Below, piece after piece: positions 38,799 to 51,052 of a stretch of DNA of 64,000 nt. The notes under the pieces are model-generated. The model saw only the letters and a program-made list of their open reading frames with translations, had not been told where the DNA came from and made no database searches. Position 1 is the stretch's first letter. Each line of letters starts with the position of its first letter. The stretch is from Nymphaea colorata. Lineage: Eukaryota; Streptophyta; Magnoliopsida; Nymphaeales; Nymphaeaceae. The translations under genes were made by a program, and so were the position numbers. The stretch is from the NCBI RefSeq assembly GCF_008831285.2, contig NC_045139.1:33267706-33331705 (forward strand), given 5' to 3'.

Positions 38799-39657
38799 CA
38801 TTATCATAGATTCATGATGTTTCTTGAAGTGAAAAACTAGAGAATTACAATCCACTGGAAAAGAGAGTCGAAGCCTTGTCTCTATTGTCTATGTCTCATG
38901 AACTGGGATCTTTCAATTTGTCATGCTGTATGCTTTATACAGCTGAGAAGAGTGATGCCCACCAAAATCAAAACTAGCAATGCACCATTAATGCCGCCAC
39001 AAGCATAACCAGCTATGCTGCGCTCCTTGAAGAAAGAACATATTGTTTGATGAGTTCCAAATGCATATGCTTCAAGAAGAACGGGATGTTGTTTTTATAT
39101 AAAATGCACTGTTAAAGAAACCAGTTATAAGTTTGGTTTCAGAATTAACCGTTTGGTATGCCAACCTGCAGTAGCTGCTCGATGCTCGATCAACGGTAAT
39201 TCGAGCCAAAGGAAAAGGAAAGGAAAGAAGAGTCCGTTGTCGGCTGCGAGTTGCCGGAGAGTTTGGCCGTCCGGCCATTAATGAAACCGGCATTTCTTTG
39301 AAAGAGAATGTCGCTCTTCACGTGAAGGAAGACGAAAATTTGTGGTTGAGGCTATTTTCAAATGCGATCAGCGGATGGCAGTTGTTTACATAAGCACTTG
39401 CGGATATAATGAAGTCACGACAATACTTCTGCTGCGTTTATTAATTTTGTATATATTCTTCTGCTGCGTTTATTAATTTCATAAGTTGTATATATTATAT
39501 GGGTTTGAGACAATGAGTGGTACTCGGCACGTTTTTAAGGGTTGTTTGGTAGTGAAACATTTTATATAAGTGTTTTTATGAGTGAGATAGATTATTAGTC
39601 TTACATTCATCTAAAATAGTTATGTAACCAATAAAGTTTAGTTGAGGGGCAAGTAAT

Positions 39658-39775
39658 CGTATAATATTAATCTATAAGTGTTTTGGATTGAAGTGCTTCG
39701 GGAAGCGCCCGTATAATATTAATTTATAAGTGTTTTGGATTAAGTGCATGGGGAAGCACCCATATAATATTAATC
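39658..39775. repeat. Tandem duplication around GTATAATATTAATCTATAAG
   Basis: About two and a half imperfect copies of a 60-bp unit. CGTATAATATTAAT(C/T)TATAAG, with GTGTTTTGGATT, occurs twice, and a third partial CATATAATATTAATCTA follows. Confidence 0.8.
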
Positions 39776-39825
39776 TACCTTGCTGTAAAAAATAAGTGGG
39801 TCAACGTGGGCAGCTGCCCAAGTGG

Positions 39826-40060
39826 TTTTTTTTTTTTTTTTTTTTTTTTTTTAAGGGGTGAGTGGTTCATTGCCACCGCCCTTAAGAGATGCCTTCGCCC
39901 CCCTGTGCCCGCCCCCAAGGTTTTCACAGAGCTGCGTCAGAGACCTTTTACGGGGCAGGAGTAGCGCACGCTGAGACGTGACAGTGGTCGCTCTAAGGAC
40001 TTGAACCAAGCCGTTAGAGGAGCAGGACCACCTTGCCGCCTAATGCGCTACCACCCCTTA
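39826..40060 (-). mobile_element. tRNA-derived SINE, copy 2
   Basis: It has the same family and orientation as copy 1, with a longer T-run (about 27) at the left. On the minus strand the head reads GGGGTGGTAGCGCATTAGG with B box GGTTCAAGTCC, which matches the consensus GWTCRANNC. The flanks AAGTGG and ACGTGG suggest a decayed target duplication. Confidence 0.83.
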
Positions 40061-40802
40061 AAGTCCACGTGGTTTCTTAGTCACGACCAGTTAAACTAAA
40101 GTTAAGAGCGTTGCTGTGGAGCAAGCCAAAAAGAAAAAAAACGACCAGAAAAATTTTCTTTTAAATGGTAGCAATTTTCTAGTATCGATGCCCAATGATA
40201 TTTACCCATGTGACGTTGGAAGATAAGAATTTTATATTTAATTAAATGATTTTAATTATTTATTAACAAGCGGACAGACTTCGGATGTCTTAAAGGGTGT
40301 CTCCAAGTTACTGTCTAATACCGGCTTTAGACTTTGAGGTAAAAAGAATTTGGCTTCAACTCTTGTCCAGCTGATGGGATAACCCCCTTGCTCACTAGAA
40401 ACAAATAATAAATAGTGAACATAAATGGATTGGAGTGTGATATTTGCACATCTGGCTCAACATGAATGAAAAGGAAGAGGTTTCCAAAGAGTTTTTTCTT
40501 AGCAAGGAAGCCATTGATGGCCTAAAAAGATGATGAAAGAAACTTTCATGTAAGGAAGGTGGTTGAAATTGAAGCATGTATGTTGACTTTGAATTTTCAT
40601 GTATCATTTTAATAACCATAAAAAATGTTTATGATTAATTCAAAAAGTAATTCAAAAAGAAACTTTTAGCAGAAACAAAAAAAAAATTAAAAAGAAGAAT
40701 TTGGGATTCAATAAAATAAAACTTGTCAGTCTGTATATACATATCATTATGACCAATATACTTTTTTGACGGACAAAAAAAAAAAACGTTTCTTTTTTCT
40801 TT

Positions 40803-41150
40803 CTCACTCATACTGTTATCTCATACCTTTGTCATTATCTCATATCTCTTTTGTTATTTCATACACATTATCTCATATATCTATCATTATTTCATACCAC
40901 TTTTGTTATCTTATACATAGTATCTCATGATTAGCGTTATCTCATACAACTGTTATTATTGCATACCTATTTTGTTATTTCATATACATTATCTCATACT
41001 TCTATTTAGCATTATCTCATATATTTGTATTTATCTTATACCTCTTTTGTTATCATTATCTCATATATTTGTATTTATCTTATACCTCTTTTGTTATCTC
41101 ATACCTCAGTTATTATCTTATACCACTTCGTGTCATTATTTTACGCTTTA
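40803..41150. repeat. Degenerate TTATCTCATAC array
   Basis: A short motif, TTATCTCATA followed by C/T-rich spacer such as CCTCTTTTGTT, recurs more than ten times with variation. Within it, CATATATTTGTATTTATCTT and the following bases occur twice in direct succession. An apparent ORF across it (40927-41190) is only the translated repeat. Confidence 0.8.
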
Positions 41151-42453
41151 CGAGTATGAAATAATGGCAAACGCTATAGGTGAGCATTAAAGCAAACATA
41201 GACATTGGTATTATGGTCGACATCTGATGTATGCTCGTTATATACAAAGAGCGGAGTACAGAACTTGGTCTTAGTTGAAATCCTTGAAGAAAAAAATGGA
41301 TGTTTTATGGAAAAAGGAAATAAGAAAAAAATGGTCGGGAGCAAAAAACGAGATCGGTACTCTAGAGAAACAAATTTTCCCAATAAAATAGGTACAATTT
41401 ATCTTTTTTTTTTCTTGAAAAAAACATAAAGGGTAATGAAAATATCTTTACTAAACAAAACATAAAAACTTTTAAATGTCACAAATAAGAAAATTTATCA
41501 TATGCACCTATTTAGCAGTAGCTAGCAAAAAAAGGTGCAGAAATTTAAAGAAAAAAATTATTAAATGGTTGTTTCCAAAATATATTTGAATAAAAGATAT
41601 AACTTCAAAGACCATAGTGTAGCTGGTTGGACTTGGGGTTTGTAGAAAGACAAGTCCCTTGTTGGATTTTTGTGGATGCTATGCTCTTATATTTTAGGGT
41701 GCATTGCTACTATAGTTGCCATGGACACAACTGAAGACCCCAAGGAAAATGGGGGCCTCGAGTCCTCACTTTGAGCAATAGAGATGAACCTCTCACTCAC
41801 TCCAAAAAAAAAGTGAAAAAAGAAAAGCAAGCCAAACAATTTTACGGTCCCTACTAGGCCAAGTACTCAAAGAATAATTAGAGAGCACTGAGACGACAAA
41901 GTAGGCTCTACCTTATTAATTATTAGTAAAAGTTATGGAGAGTCATTCAGGATGTTTTACAAAGGCCGTTCAATCTTAAAAAATTATTTATTTATTTTTG
42001 TCAATGACTTGCAAATAATTGTTTTTAAGAGATGATACATATATTAGGCAAAACAGCTTTTCGAAGTGTTTAGAGGACACCAAAATAAAATTTCCAAAAG
42101 TTGGTTATGAGAAATTGTGACTTTTAAGAAGATTGAATAATCTAACCTCCCCAAATTATTAAAAAAAAAAAGAGTTTTACAACTATTCAGGTTGTCATCG
42201 GAATAGGAATTTCAACCTTCTTACGTCCGGCAGACCGAAAATTGCAACTATTCAAAATGAAGTCGAGGGATTTCGGTAATTTTTTAAATTATTAGTAAAC
42301 AACTTGGACGGATTCGCATGTCAAAACCAACCACCGAAAATAGAACAAATTACGTAACACCGTACCCCAAGTCCTCAGAGACTAGCAGTTCTGTCGGGCC
42401 AAGTGGGGTGGGTAGGGGACAGTTTAATAATTTTTTAGAAAGTATATTTTTTA

Positions 42454-42458
<5 letters not shown>

Positions 42459-42510
<52 letters not shown>
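42459..42510. repeat. (TA)26 microsatellite
   Basis: An uninterrupted TA run upstream of the NFD4-like gene fragment. Confidence 0.95.
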
Positions 42511-42511
<1 letters not shown>

Positions 42512-42718
42512 TTTTTCAATTTTTTTTTACAATCATATGATTTTTTTTCTCAATCACAATAGATCAAATAATCCTCATGAGTAAGCTACTGACTCGCAAA
42601 AGACTACCATTCAATTTTCCACTCTCATATATATTGTCTATTGTCATTCTATCCCCTCCATTTCTTGGAAGAACAGTTCATAAATCTGTTGTTTGTTTTG
42701 TTTCGAATAAATGGGCAG

Positions 42719-43137
42719 AAAATCAGCAATGCCGATACCAATGTGGAACGCTGCATCGCAGATTTTAATGGCTACTGGCTACATAGTCATGGCAGTTGCA
42801 CTGCCGTGGTCGGGTTGTGCTTATGGTGCTAGAGGGGCCGTCTCAATTCCGACGGCATCTGAGCTGTTCGGCCTCAAATCTTATGGTCTCATGTACAACC
42901 TTCTGATCCTGAACCTCCCACTTGGTTCTTTCCTGTTTTCCGGCGTCTTAGCCGGAATTTTGTACGATAAGGAGCCCGCCTTAGATGGTTCAGGCTTCAA
43001 CACCTGCGTTGGAGCACATTGCTACCGTTTCGTCTTCTTGATTATGGCTGTCGTCTGTGCCATTGAAGGGTCTTTATCTAAAGGTTCAAGCGATCAAGAA
43101 CTGCTAAGTAGACAGTGCATCCTCTGCTAAGAACTGA
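42719..43137 (+). pseudogene. Truncated copy of the last exon of an NFD4-like transporter
   Basis: The segment matches exon 3 of the gene at 53890-56712: MWNAASQILMATGYIVMAVA, IPTASELFGLKSYGLMYNLL, LPLGSFLFSGVLAGILYD and FNTCVGAHCYRFVFLIMAV are all preserved. Similarity continues upstream through the intron end (TTCGAATAAATGGGCAG against TTTGAATGAATTGGCAG), so the copy arose from DNA, not from mRNA. Exons 1 and 2 are absent nearby. An in-frame loss of about 24 bp removes part of one membrane helix. A second loss after AVVCAI removes the last helix and changes the frame, so the tail reads GSLSKGSSDQELL. It is probably not functional. Many substitutions are synonymous or conservative, which suggests either moderate age or past selection. 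Confidence 0.85.
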
Positions 43138-44274
43138 GCAGTTACCTCCTAGAGGTTGCTTGATTACTCCATTTTCGTTTCATTTATTTATTTTTCCCTC
43201 TTCTCATTGAGACACAATAATAAGATCATCATTTGCTGTATAATTGAAGGATACAGACCTGACATTGGCCAATAATTTATACAAGGTTTGTCTACGTCCC
43301 CATCTCACTTCCTCTTGGCACAACATTTTTACAGTGTTGCTCGTAAAAAATGTGGTTAATTATGTTCTGAGATTAACGTTATCTTGGATTTGTAATCAAA
43401 TCCCAAGTTTATTGTTTGTTCGCTGGGTTGAAAATTTCTTCCCATTGTTCCCGAGTTTTATGCATTTCCTAGAAAGGGTTTCGGCTATGTTTTTGTAAAA
43501 ATATGAATTAGTTTCATTTTTTTTGGGAGAAAAAGAGGGTTTCTATGGTTAGAAAATATACTAGTCTTTCTTATGTAATTAAAATTTTATAAGGGTGATT
43601 ACAGCGCGTTTTCCGGCTTAGACTTTGAAAATAGAAATTTATTTTCTTTGGTTGTTCAATTTTTGCCGATTTCAAAGAATGATTATTTGTGCTGGATTTT
43701 CCTCTCAATATGAAGAGAGTCTATGTCTGGATCTAGTTCTGATTTGGATCTAGTGTGACCAAATCCACTGCTTGAAGTATCATTTCCTCTTTAAGTTAAT
43801 TTCACAAGTTTCCAAATGTACAACTATCCTTACAGAAGATAGAAGACCTGCAACACAAAGAATCCACAGAATTTGATTTAAAAATCTGATTTCAATTGAC
43901 CTTACCACGGGCAATGCTTTGAGTATTTATTGGTTTCCATATGGTGTTTTTGTGAAAAACGTGTTTGGAATAAATTAATGTAAACAAACCTTTTTTTTTA
44001 GAGACTAAGTACTATTGGACCAAGATTGGCTTTGAACTAAATTAAGGTATTTTCCAAAAATTTACGTTTCATTGTTGATTTATTACTTTAAAATTTTAAA
44101 TCCGTTTTAAACATAAAATCTGAACGTGATTTTATGAATCATTGATCTTGAATGTTGTTTAAGAAGTTTTAGATTTGATATCACTTCAAACTGGATCCAA
44201 CTTGTTTCCAAAATACATACTTTCTTGTACATGAATCTGAAGATGAATTTAATTGTTTGAACACACACACACAT

Positions 44275-44305
<31 letters not shown>

Positions 44306-44972
44306 CTTTCTGATTTGTTATTCAAGTGATAGTGGTTGGAATTTAGTCAGTAAGGAAGCAAAATTATAGTTGTTAATGCAAATCTACTTTTGTATGCTTT
44401 GATTTTAATTTAGACCAATTGGAATTTTTGAAAAAAAAGAAAAATTGCCTTGAAAATTAGCACCGTTACATCGCATTGCCATCTGTCCACAATGGCTCAG
44501 AAACCCTAACCTCACCCCCTCTCTATCTCTTATCTTCGGAAAGTCATCTCATCTTGATTTACTTGCGGGTCTGAATCACATGTGAAATCACCAACTTTTT
44601 CTTTGGAGCTTTCTTTATTTATTATGGTTTAATTTCCATAAATTTTAATCTATTCAGACTTTTGAGAGTTTTGTAATAGCCTCTTTAGGCTTTGGATTGA
44701 CAGTGGAATCTTACTTCTCCTGTACTAGTAAACACAAGCATATGTATGTGTTACAGAACCACATATTATTTAATGTTTGATCAGTCTTCCATTTTGTGTG
44801 CAGCTATATTTGCTTTCTTCCGTTCAAATATTTTCCTTTTCGTTCTCGGTTTTAGAAGTAAGAGAGAGTTTGACGATAGGAATACTTACAACGATGTTTC
44901 ATGAATGTGTTCAATATGTTCCATGTTACTTTTTTCTAAACAGAGTTTGAAGGAATTAGAGTGTCTATTTGT

Positions 44973-45428
44973 TAGGAGTGAACACGAGGTGGGTCGAGCC
45001 CTAATTCAATCAGCTTGAGAATAGCTCTACAGAAGCAGCTCGAGCTCGACTCGATAGTTACGTGTTGAGACTCGATTAAGGCTTGACAAACTCGTTTGAA
45101 TACAATTGTATTCATCGTTGCGTGTTGAGCTCGAGTTCAATTTGATTAAGGCTCGACAAACTTGTTTGAATAGAATTGATATTCATCCTTACATGTTGAA
45201 CTCGAGCTCGACTTGATTAAGGTTTGACAAACTCGTAAACTCGTTTGAATATGTCAACTTCATTAGGTCTTGACAGACTCAATTGACGCTACGTGTTGAG
45301 CTTGAACTAAATTTGATTATTTGAACGAGTCGACTCATGAACTTGAGCTCGACTCATTAAGCAAATGACTTGGCTCGTACTCGTTCATGAGCTGAGCTTT
45401 AACGAGTCGAACTCGTTGTTCACCCCTA
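44973..45428. mobile_element. hAT-like MITE rich in GAGCTCGA
   Basis: A 456-bp element. The left end is TAGGAGTGAACA and the reverse-complemented right end is TAGGGGTGAACA. The 8-bp flanks CTATTTGT (44965-44972) and CTATTTGC (45429-45436) match at seven of eight positions, as expected for hAT. The interior repeats CTCGAGCTCGACTCG and GATTAAGGCTTGACAAACTC motifs about every 80 bp. Confidence 0.78.
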
Positions 45429-45548
45429 CTATTTGCTCTATTCACTAATAAGTTTAAAAATTTGATCCCAAGGGCGTTGGTACAATGGGATCAATGGTGG
45501 CAACCAACTAGTTTCTGTGTTGCATCCCGAAAGACCAACTCTCTGTGT

Positions 45549-45651
45549 TGCAAACTGCAGACCACCAACATGCAAGTTGAAACAGTGGAGGAGACAAAAA
45601 AAAAAAAAAAAACAGACCACCAACATGCAAGTTGAAAAAGTGGGAGAGACC
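45549..45651. repeat. Short tandem duplication with A-run spacer
   Basis: CAGACCACCAACATGCAAGT followed by TGAAA(C/A)AGTGG occurs twice, separated by an A-run of about 18. Confidence 0.88.
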
Positions 45652-48459
45652 ATTTTTGCTGACCCAAAGTTTTAAAAATTGATAAAAAAATGTACTTTCT
45701 TTCTTTTTGACTGAAGCGCCTATATATTCTATTATTTATGCAAGATTTAAAAATATGTACATCGTGGGCGTCAGCTTTTTCATTCTTAACCAGATCCTGC
45801 CAAAAGGTTCAATCAAAATTGTTTCTTTCTAAAAGAGTTGTGGGCGCGGTGTGGTTATGTTTGAAGAAACAGTGGACATCATATAATAACCTAATTTGGC
45901 TCTTCCCACTTTCTCTTCCATAAAAACTCTGACTCTGACTATCCTGACTTCTTCGGCCCCATTCTCATTTGTCTTCAACTTGAAAGTGTGTATGTGTGCG
46001 TGCTTTCGAATCATTGTTATCAAAATCGGTTTCTAAATTGATGTAAGATGATTGGAGTGAGTGGGAGGGCGTGACAAGTGGTGCCGCTGTGACGGTGTTT
46101 TCGTGTTGGAGTGTGGAACCTGATCCATACTTAATAGGCAGGCTTGCTTAATTTCTTGCAAGGGCATATATATGATTTTATGCTTTGTGGGTTTGCTCTA
46201 ATCCCCAAGTTTATGATTTTATGTTTCTTTGTGTTCTTAGATTTGTTTGTGATGGTGGAAAAAAAAACCTGTTTTATATGGCGGTCGTGGACGTAGAAGA
46301 ACTTTGTCTTTGAACCATGTAAAATCTTTGTGTCATTTTTCTTCTTCGTATTTTTTGGGTTTTTCTTTTGATGTCATGAGAGGGAGAAAGAAGGCATCCT
46401 TCATTATAGATCTAGGCCAAACTATTTGAATGGAACCAACAGCTAACCAATTTATTTTGTAGCTATATGTTCATGGCAGTGGCGGAGCCAAAAATTCTCG
46501 GCTGAAAGGGCATTAATGTAAACAATTTTAGATTCTTTGGAACACTAACATATAAAAACATGCAAATTGTTGTGGTAACAATATATAAAACTCAGGAACT
46601 CTATGGATGCTTACACCAGCTCACATGTGGCTCCCCGGAGACCGGTTTTTACGATTTGGACACCAGAATTTCAATTAGGACGGAAAACCCATAAAGTGAA
46701 ATGAATGTGAAAAAAAACGAATTTTTAGGGTATCAACTTCATATATTAGAAAAAAAGAGAATGGACCAATATGTAAGTTGAAGTATAGCATAAGCATTAC
46801 TCTGAAGCATCTAAAGTAGGCCTAATCCTTGAGGAGATGAGGGAAGGGTGGAGGCTTTGACCTTTTTGTTGGGCAGTAAGATGAAATTTTCCTGTTTACC
46901 TTACAAAAATAGTAAGAAAACATAAACATTTGAACGTTTTAGGTTGAGAAATCTTCAGAAAATTAGGAAATTTGAAAATATTAATGACAAGCTAGACAGA
47001 AGTTTTACTTTTTTTCCTTCAATTTTACAATACATGTGAACTTTGTTGCCAAAACAAAAAATAATGACTCCTACATCATTGGAATACAAAGAATTTTTTT
47101 TCCTTGCTTTTTAATTTATTGCTACCATTAAGGCTTTTTGTGATTGCAAATGTTTAATTGCAGGTAAGAAAAGTGGGAAGTGGAATAAGGGAGAATCTCG
47201 ATTGGTAGGTGGTTGATTTGAAGAGTGTCAAGTTGAAGTTGAGTACATTAGGTTTAACTCTCAACCATTGTCACATATATCAAAAGATTTTAATATCTTT
47301 CAATGTTACGAGAAAAACATATAAAACAAGAAAAATGGGAAAATCTCTCGCTATTTTGAAAGCCAGGTTTAAACAAAAATTTCGCGCTTCTTTCACTATC
47401 ATTTTGTCAAGATTTCCTCAAGGAAAGCAACTTTGATGGAAAATACTATAGAAAAGCCTTGCCTATATTTTTTACCTGTGGCAACTCTGCTTGCTTGAGA
47501 TCCCCACTTGAGAAATCCACTTTCACCTACTCAAACATGGCATATGGTTTCTGCATCTATCTGGTCCCCTTCCTCGATTTTCTATTTTTCATTTAAATTT
47601 TATCAATAAGTATTTCAAGATTTTTGATTAACAAAAGTGAAAAAAAATTACATTATTTTATTTTGTGAAAGAGATTTTTTTTCCCTATTTTGTGAAGGAA
47701 TGATCAATGAAGCTCACATATTCTATTGTTTAAGCAATTATTGCATCTCATTCACATTGTGGGCGTGTGGGTCTTCCATCTTTTAAGCAAGTCAAAACAA
47801 ATGCATGCCAAAAGGCATTCATTGATTAAAGTGTTGTGGGCCATACACTCGGATGAGCGAGAGGCTAGTTCTACCGCCCAAGAGAAAGCCGAAGACTCCT
47901 CACCCCTTCTCCTCATCCCTTTAGGGTCCAAGGCTACTTTGGTGCCTTGAGGTAGGCGCTCCACTATGTATTATTTGCATATCACTCCCTCTTTTTACAG
48001 CACATAGGGTTCATGCCATGGCCAGTGGTAGAGCCACATGATGTGGGCAACTGCCCACATCAGTCTCTTAAAATTTCTTTACTTTTAAATAGGCATCTTT
48101 AAACATTTATTCTTGTATATATAAAAGTGTCATACCAGATATAAGTATTTTTAAACGAGTGCCTCTCCAATCAATTTTTTTTGCTCTGCCACTAAACATG
48201 AGATTAAAACGAAAACTGGCGGCCTACCAGCCAGCCCATATCTCGACCTTTGCACCAACCCACTTAGGGATTTGTGAGCGGGATTGTTGGGTGGACGTCA
48301 TATTAACATCTACTTTTGGCTTTTCTCTCTTTCCCTTTCCATGTTGTCTACTTCAAAACTATGAGTCACCGTCATCCTTTGTCTCATGTTCATGGGTGGT
48401 GATGTCTTTTTAGCAAGCCAAGTAAAGTAGGTAGGGCTTGAGGAACCGTAGAAAAGGCA

Positions 48460-48533
48460 TAAGTTAGGTTGATTCCGATGCAAACATGGGAGAGATAAGT
48501 TAGGTTGATTCCGATGCAAACATGGGAGACAGG
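48460..48533. repeat. Tandem duplication of a ~36-bp unit
   Basis: ATAAGTTAGGTTGATTCCGA followed by TGCAAACATGGGAGA occurs twice in a row. Confidence 0.9.
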
Positions 48534-48630
48534 GCTGCCTAGCCCGTTGATTGAGAATATATAAAAAAAGAGAGTGTACAAAGGAGAAAAGACAAAAAAA
48601 AAAAACCAAATACTAATGAGTCCTAACTTA

Positions 48631-49031
48631 GGGGCCGTTTGACAAAGCAATAATATGTTATTGTTTCGTGTATTTGCACCAACTTGGGCAGATGCATGAA
48701 ATAGTAAGATACTATTACTGTTGCCAAGCAACTTCATATTGTCAAATGCCAGTTATTTTTCTAATGCATATTCATAAGACATCTTTAAATTGCATGCATT
48801 TTGAAAGAAAAATGCATGCAATTTAAAGATGTCTTATGAATATGCATTAGAAAAAAGCAATAATATGTTATTGTTTCGTGTATTTGCACCAACTTGGGCA
48901 GATGCATGAAATAGTAAGATACTATTACTGTTGCCAAGCAACTTTATATTGTCAAATGCCAGTTATTTTTCTAATGCATATTCATAAGTCATCTTTAAAT
49001 TGCATGCATTTTGAAAGAAAAATGTTTGGCC
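48631..49031. mobile_element. Tourist-like element rearranged by direct and inverted duplication
   Basis: The span is flanked by TTA on both sides (48628-48630 and 49032-49034) and begins GGGGCCGTTTGACAAAG. A unit of about 170 bp occurs at 48644-48814 and again at 48854-49024 (offset 210) with two differences. Between them an inverted copy of the unit's end makes a perfect 47-bp-arm palindrome, 48756-48802 and 48809-48855, with a 6-nt loop. The start resembles the element at 16754-16924. The right end (TTTGGCC) is a poor inverted match to the left. Confidence 0.72.
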
Positions 49032-50511
49032 TTAACAATAGAGTTCAAGACATGTTTGGGTGACCATTGAAATTTGGTTTTGTGAAAAACTCAAGCTCAA
49101 TAACTTGCCCCCCTCAAAATTATTCACAAATAACATCGTTCTTGTCTTATCATCTAAAGAACTTAAGCCAGTTTTTAAAATCTCATTAAAAAACACGTGG
49201 TCACGACTAGATGCCATCTAAATATAACCTTGTAAAAAAAAGAAAATTGGGAAAGCCCTTGCGCTTAATTAAAAAAATGCAACAATAAGGAAAAAGATTA
49301 GATAAAAATTGAGTTGCATTCGATATAGCAGTGAGTTTTGAGCCATGCAGATTATATTTTGAAGATGCAAAAACTTGAAATGTTTGTTCTGTCCGGTACC
49401 AATCCGATCCCATTGTCAAGTTAGTCAATACATTTCTTGTCTCCATTTGACGTTAAGGGAGAAGGGAAAAAGAACAAGGAGACTTCAACCTTCTCCCTGT
49501 CCAAGTTGATGGAACCTTTCTAATCAACGATTAGAAGGTGTCTCATCTGGGCCCATGTTGATCTCCAAATTTTGGATTGTATGAGAAGAATGCTTCATCT
49601 TATCTACCGCCCCCGACTTTGAGCCGAAGTCTTCACCCTTTCCACCATTATCCTAACATATCAGGCATGCTTTCGGTGTCTCAAGATAATAACATCATAT
49701 GTTTCAACTTAATAAACTATTCTTTGGATGTATACCTATATATTTGGTCACTCATAAACTATTCTTTCTTTTGTAGAACAGAGAATGAACTCCATGAGAC
49801 CTTGAGACCTCAAAATAGTGACTACTGCTTACCGGCTTCAACTTATCCATTGCAGCAACTCCCTTACGATGTATTGACGACGGCATTTCAGTACTGAGGC
49901 CTTCATCAATTTAAATGTTCTTAAAATTTGAAAATTTTAGAGTAGGGGAGCATAGGCTGATTCATAATGATATCTATTGGTTTTTATAACATTAATTGCA
50001 TGCAGTTATAAGATACAGTGAACGGCCTAGAAACATTGTATGCTTCGATGAGATTTTTTTAATTAATTATGCAACTTACAAGTTTTAAAATGATCAATTT
50101 TGCATGAAATACCAATTATTTAAAATATGATGAATTAAGTGTGTGAATCAAATTCTCTAATAATTTTTAAGGTTAACCATCACAGTATCCTCGCCTCAGA
50201 AAACCCAATTTATACATCGAATTTTCGCTTGATATATGGCGTCAAACCACGTACAAATTAAATGAAAGTAGTGGATAAGCAGCTAAATGAATATCTATAC
50301 AAGGTTAGGCCGTCAGCAGCTAAATGGATATGTATATGACTATGAGTAACTCAAGGTTAGGCCGTTCGGCCTTCTTGGTGAGCAAGCATTGGCCGCGCTC
50401 GTCCCGCATGGAAGTCTCATTAGCATTAGCTTGGAGATTAGTAACGCGCTCATAATGCACCACCACCCCAACCAGCTTTGTTATGCTAAAACAAAAAAAG
50501 TTTAAAATGTT

Positions 50512-51052
50512 CGGGTGAGCAGGAAGTAGGACTCCACAGGAGCCAGGTCGAACCCGAGCTTGATCAGCTCAAACTCATCTCAGCTCAAAACACTCGAGCT
50601 TGAGCTCGGCTCTAACTCGAGTCAAGCTCCTTATGACAAGCTCGAGCTCGACTCGACTACACAAAATCGAACTCGACTCGTTTCACCCATTTAACTCGTT
50701 TAGGCATTAATTTGTTTAGCGTTAACTCGTGTAAGCATTAACTCGTTTAACTTGGGTAAACATTATCTCATGTAGCTCGTTTAGTAACTTGTGAAAAGTT
50801 GTTTTTACCCTAAAAGTTAAAGTCAGTGATTTGGTGAGTCTGCTTTGACAATATTATATATAATACCGGTTTGCGAGACAAGTCGACTATAAACGAGTCG
50901 AGTTCCTGAAACTCAAACTTGACCTGTTTATCGTTTTGAGTATCTTTGTAAGCTCGAACTTGACTCGTTTATAAACAAGTCGAGTACGAGCCGAGTCTTC
51001 TCGAGCGAGTTCGAGTCAAGTCCGAGTTGACTTGGTCAGTTGTGCAGCCCTT
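50512..51052. repeat. GAGCTCGA-rich repeat related to the hAT-like MITE
   Basis: The same CTCGAGCTCGACTCG-type motif content as 44973-45428. The ends TTCGGGTGAGCA and, reverse-complemented, TAAGGGCTGCACA recall the same termini. No clear target duplication was found, so the limits are approximate. Confidence 0.5.

Larger units (their letters stand above)
38960..42110 (+). repeat. Copy B of the old local duplication, interrupted
   Basis: It matches 34712-35970 in the segments 38960-39165, 40477-40560, 41295-41340, 41420-41590 and 41925-42100. Extra sequence between the matching segments includes SINE copy 2 and the TTATCTCATAC array, which were presumably added after duplication. Confidence 0.5.
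37721..42718. other. Repeat-rich intergenic region
   Basis: About 5 kb between the tRNA gene and the NFD4-like gene fragment. It contains two SINE copies, copy B of the old duplication, a degenerate TTATCTCATAC array and a TA microsatellite, listed separately. No protein gene is supported. Confidence 0.6.

Noticed and set aside
40927-41190. 87-codon hydrophobic ORF
   Set aside because: It is the translation of the degenerate TTATCTCATAC array.
42318-42584. 88-codon ORF before the NFD4-like fragment
   Set aside because: Its middle is the TA microsatellite translated as Tyr-Ile repeats.
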